A stretch of DNA of 64,000 bases from UBA9662 sp002729415. GTDB lineage: Bacteria; Poribacteria; WGA-4E; UBA9662. Shown here piece after piece: positions 61,297 through 64,000 of this stretch. The position numbers and the translations under genes were made by a program. The stretch lies in assembly GCA_002729415.1 (NCBI GenBank), contig PBXZ01000005.1, positions 1-64,000 of the forward strand, written 5' to 3'. Positions within the stretch are counted from its first letter, which is position 1, and each line of letters opens with the position of its first letter. The notes beneath the pieces are model-generated. The model was not told the DNA's origin and searched no databases. It saw nothing but the letters and a program-made list of their open reading frames with translations.

Positions 61297-62276
61297 GTCG
61301 GGAGGGCAAGAGGTGGTTTAGTACTGTACCTTTGTTTGATCCAACAGCAGGTATAACAGTTTTAGANCCGCTAAGTAGTGGTTCGGGNTGGTGGGTTGGT
61401 GCGCCTAGCATCCTTTTTGATAGTGATAGCCAAAAGTTCTATTTATATTATCGCCGCCGAAAACCACGTGAACTTGGACGTGGTACCTATTGNGCGATCG
61501 CTGAAAGTTCAGATGGTATTAGCTTTGATAATATATGGGAAATGACAAAGGAAGATCTGGATACACCTTCGATTGAGAAATCATCGCTTTGTCTCACCTT
61601 GGATGGAAAAGCGCATTTGTACATCAGTTATGTGGATCCGAAGACTAGCAAGTGGCGAATAGACCTGTTGCGTGCCGACAGTTTTGATCAGCTGAGTCCA
61701 GGTAGCCGATCAAAGGTTTTTACTGCAGAAGATGTTGATGCAGAAGGTATTAAGGATCCATATGTATTAGTTTTAGGTCATCTTTACTACATGATTTTAA
61801 GTTATGCTCCCAGCCCCTTACAAGCTAAAGGGGTTAANGAAGAGATGCACGCAACTGCGGATGTCTACAATACGGGGATCACAAAATCTCATACTGGACT
61901 AGCAGTTAGCCATGATGGCATCAACTTTCGTTGGGAGGGCGATATATTGTCACCGCCCGATCGNGGNTGGGATGCCTACGCGACTCGAATAAGNTGTGTC
62001 TTATCTACGCCGCCAATATTTACTGCTTTTTATGATGGTAGTATAAGTGTCGACGAAAATTATGAAGAGCGTACTGGTCTAGCTACAACGGTGGATTTGC
62101 GTCGTTTTGAACGTATCACTGACACTGAACCAATCCTAATTTCCCCTCATGGTTCGGGATCTTTACGCTATATGGATGCTATCATAGTCAACGACCAGAT
62201 CTATTATTACTATGAGTATGTTCGAGCGGACGGCTCACATGAGTTACGTCTTAGTGTCGTTGAACTCCAAACTTAG
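61293..62276 (+). CDS. Glycosyl-hydrolase-like five-bladed beta-propeller protein
   Basis: 327 aa from GTG 61293, overlapping the metallophosphoesterase stop. Blocks such as VGAPSILFDSDSQKFYLYYRRRKP, AIAESSDGISFDNI, DPYVLVLGHLYYMILSY and TGLAVSHDGINFRWEGD are the repeating pattern of GH43/GH32/GH130-type propellers. In these, Asp/Glu residues from neighbouring blades form the active site. No single family is assigned and catalytic activity is not certain. It has no signal peptide, so it should act in the cytosol with the neighbouring catabolic enzymes. Confidence 0.72.
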   Translation: MSREGKRWFSTVPLFDPTAGITVLXPLSSGSXWWVGAPSILFDSDSQKFYLYYRRRKPRELGRGTYXAIAESSDGISFDNIWEMTKEDLDTPSIEKSSLCLTLDGKAHLYISYVDPKTSKWRIDLLRADSFDQLSPGSRSKVFTAEDVDAEGIKDPYVLVLGHLYYMILSYAPSPLQAKGVXEEMHATADVYNTGITKSHTGLAVSHDGINFRWEGDILSPPDXXWDAYATRIXCVLSTPPIFTAFYDGSISVDENYEERTGLATTVDLRRFERITDTEPILISPHGSGSLRYMDAIIVNDQIYYYYEYVRADGSHELRLSVVELQT

Positions 62277-62330
62277 ATTANGGGCAAATTTATAGTTGCT
62301 ACATGATGATTTTTAGTAAGGAAATAAAAT

Positions 62331-63296
62331 ATGAATGTTCCNCCAAAGGAGTTCATTCGGGTCATGCCGGATNTNCTTCGATCTTTTNCTAGTANNGNNT
62401 TTCAGGAAGCNGGTACNTCAACGACAGATGCTGATTGTCTNGCTGAATTGNTGGTTNTAACTGATTTACGTGGNGTTTTTAGNCATGGAACGCAGCAGTT
62501 AGCAGGTTATATTGAAATGATACTATCTGGTAAGGTNAACCCGAGGCCTCAGGTTGAGTGTATTGANCANTCCCAAACCACNGCNGTCTTTGATGGNGAT
62601 GGNGGNATGGGGCATNTGCCNGCNTATTTNGCTGCNAANANNGCNGTTAANATGGCNAAAGATATNGGGATTGGTGCGGTTACAACACGAAACCACTTTC
62701 ATNTTGGTNGTGCTGGNAAGTATTCGCGGATGGCNCTCAAAGAGGATTGNNTNGGTTTTGCTGTCTCNGCACATCGATTTNTGCCNGNTGCTGGTGCCTC
62801 NATACTTTCTNCNTCTGGAGNNTCTCCAATGAGTTTNGCNATNCCCACAGGTGATCAACCACCAATTGTTGTGGATATGGCGACTTCGATACATGGATCT
62901 AACGACTTGTTCCAAATGATTCCTGGTGCTTTTTTTAAGTCTATTGGTTTGGGGGCAGTCAGTCATGCTTTGGGGGGATTTATGGCAGGTATCTGGTTGT
63001 TTGATCAACAAGCTAATGCAGATGCTTGGGAGGGATCGAACCAAGGAGCGTTCATATGTGCCTTTGATATTGCTCGATTTCGGGCCATTGATGAGTATAA
63101 GAAAGAGATTGATAGACACCTTCGTGGTATTCACCAGATGGAACCTGCTCCAGGTTATGATCGGGCTACCCTTCCAGGGGCTTTGGAATGGGAGCGGGAA
63201 CAAGAGTGGGCGGAAATTGGGGTTCCAGTTGGAAAAGGGCATCAGGAGGTTTTTAAAAGAGTGGCCAAGCTATTTGATATGAAATTACCTTTCTAG
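62331..63296 (+). CDS. Ldh family oxidoreductase (malate/L-lactate/ureidoglycolate dehydrogenase type)
   Basis: 321-aa NAD(P)-dependent dehydrogenase of the Ldh_2 family, which oxidises 2-hydroxyacids such as malate, lactate or ureidoglycolate. TDLRGVFSHG near 43-53 (H52) and TRNHFHxGxAGKYS are the family blocks. The second is NSNHFGxAG in typical members, so this copy is diverged there. VVDMATS and the C-terminal GVPVGKGHQEV are normal. The first 510 bp contain dozens of ambiguous bases, mostly at third positions; the last 450 bp contain none. It ends 6 bp before the convergent prepilin peptidase. Confidence 0.85.
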   Translation: MNVXPKEFIRVMPDXLRSFXSXXFQEXGXSTTDADCXAELXVXTDLRXVFXHGTQQLAGYIEMILSGKXNPRPQVECIXXSQTXXVFDXDXXMGHXXXYXAXXXXVXMXKDXGIGAVTTRNHFHXGXAXKYSRMXLKEDXXGFAVXAHRFXXXAGAXILSXSGXSPMSXXXPTGDQPPIVVDMATSIHGSNDLFQMIPGAFFKSIGLGAVSHALGGFMAGIWLFDQQANADAWEGSNQGAFICAFDIARFRAIDEYKKEIDRHLRGIHQMEPAPGYDRATLPGALEWEREQEWAEIGVPVGKGHQEVFKRVAKLFDMKLPF

Positions 63297-63302
63297 TTTG
63301 TA

Positions 63303-63998
63303 CTACCAACCAATCAATCTTAAATAGGTCGTCCATATTTGATTGTGCCAGATGAAGTCTAATGTTGCTGCAATTGTTAGGAAAGGAGCAAAGGGGATTT
63401 CACTGTTTGGTTGTTTTGATCTGAATATAATTAATATGAGTCCGATGATTGACCCTGTAAACGCGGCCACTGTTAGGACAGTTAGGATGCTCTGCCAACG
63501 TCCCAAAAAGAGCCCGATCAAAAACATCAATTTGGTATCACCAAACCCCATAGATTCTTTTCGAAAGACAAATCTACCCACGATTGCGATTGTTTGAATA
63601 GTCATGCCTCCTGTTGATGCCCATAAGATGTGTTTTAAAAGATAGTTAATATCTTGCTTTAAGATAGCCATCAATGTGATTATTGCCAAGCCCGTCATTA
63701 GGCCGGTTAGAATAATTGTATTTGGGATAATCATCCACCTAGTATCGATCACGGCAATTGGTATAAATAGTGAAACCAGCAGCGCTCCTTGAATCAGTTC
63801 AAGTGTTAAACCAAAATGATAAAACAAAAATAGAAATATGACTGCGGTCGTTAGTTCAACAACTGGGTAAATAATCGAGATTCTGATGTGACAGCTTCGA
63901 CACTTTCCTTTCAGTAAGAGGAAACTGATAATTGGAATGTTGTCATAAAACAATACCGGAGATTGGCAGTTTGGGCAGAGGGATCGGTGTGGGAAGTG
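63303..63998 (-). CDS. pilD: Prepilin peptidase / N-methyltransferase, N-terminus missing
   Basis: Aspartic membrane peptidase that cleaves type IV prepilins and type II secretion pseudopilins. The visible part starts at the window edge with a zinc-binding Cys pair (LCPNCQSPV) followed by YDNIPIISFLLLKGKCRSC, the second pair. The two catalytic Asp residues are in IDTRWMIIPN and GFGDTKLM. Several membrane helices fill the rest. The frame continues beyond base 64000, so the first residues are outside the window. No pilin or secretion gene is near in this window. Confidence 0.92.
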   Translation of the reverse strand, partial: HFPHRSLCPNCQSPVLFYDNIPIISFLLLKGKCRSCHIRISIIYPVVELTTAVIFLFLFYHFGLTLELIQGALLVSLFIPIAVIDTRWMIIPNTIILTGLMTGLAIITLMAILKQDINYLLKHILWASTGGMTIQTIAIVGRFVFRKESMGFGDTKLMFLIGLFLGRWQSILTVLTVAAFTGSIIGLILIIFRSKQPNSEIPFAPFLTIAATLDFIWHNQIWTTYLRLIGW

Positions 63999-64000
63999 GA

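Noticed and set aside
62523..63242. 239-aa minus-strand ORF over the Ldh-type gene
   Set aside because: It is full of undetermined residues from ambiguous bases and lies opposite a clear enzyme gene; no motif seen.
1..64000. tRNA genes, CRISPR arrays, insertion sequences, prophage or replication origin
   Set aside because: Reading the gaps I saw no T-arm consensus, regular spaced repeats, transposase or integrase motifs, or clusters of DnaA-box-like sites.

Overview
The window is gene-dense bacterial DNA with low GC by eye, about 55 protein genes and no tRNA, rRNA, CRISPR array or insertion sequence that I can see. The mix suggests a Gram-negative-type, environmental and probably uncultured bacterium. 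It has outer-membrane barrel proteins, lipoproteins and LepB. It has two PhyH dioxygenases, two Gfo/Idh/MocA oxidoreductases, a DUF1501 C-terminus, a D-threonine-aldolase-like enzyme and iolB-iolC. My best guess is Candidatus Poribacteria or a related lineage, but this is inferred from gene content and not tested. Many ambiguous bases (N) lie at third codon positions, as expected for a consensus of closely related strains from a metagenome. Starts are often TTG or GTG, usually with a Shine-Dalgarno (SD) sequence nearby.

Layout. 1-4712: end of a DUF1501 gene, a 480-bp leader with tandem hairpins, then separate catabolic genes (2-hydroxyacid dehydrogenase, Gfo/Idh/MocA, an SDR lacking its catalytic motif, PhyH). 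4836-15973: a compact plus-strand run that starts with a sulfur block (cysK, cysH, a CysO/MoaD-like carrier, a JAMM protease), then pyrF, pyrE, lepA, lepB, an orphan MalK-type ATPase and an AddA-type helicase-nuclease. Its terminator lies inside convergent argH (15954-17468, minus). 17600-24654: an envelope operon with two lipoproteins, a protease/propeller/barrel fusion and a UPF0182 membrane protein. 25057-32350: smc-ftsY, then an ECF sigma factor, anti-sigma factor and RseB-like protein.

32514-35088 (minus): D-threonine-aldolase-like, DUF6787-like, DUF1854 and an unknown membrane-anchored protein. 35250-39128: a VWA protein with a TonB-like N-terminus and a long TPR protein. 39246-43657: an EF-G paralogue and ftsH, each with a clear sigma-70 promoter. 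43886-48046: folP, acpS, an outer-membrane barrel, yigZ, a TIM-barrel isomerase and a GcvH-like protein without lipoyl lysine. 48057-51368: an RNA methylase, a TPR protein and an ABC-F ATPase. 51361-57446 (minus): a Gfo/Idh/MocA gene, then iolB-iolC-glnD. 57686-63296: a WD40 protein and a second catabolic cassette (PhyH, metallophosphoesterase, beta-propeller glycosidase-like, Ldh-type dehydrogenase). 63303-end (minus): a truncated prepilin peptidase.

The strongest candidates for unusual biology are the sulfur-carrier block with its palindrome-overlapped promoter, the protease-propeller-barrel fusion, the lysine-less GcvH homologue, and the DUF6787/DUF1854 operon.
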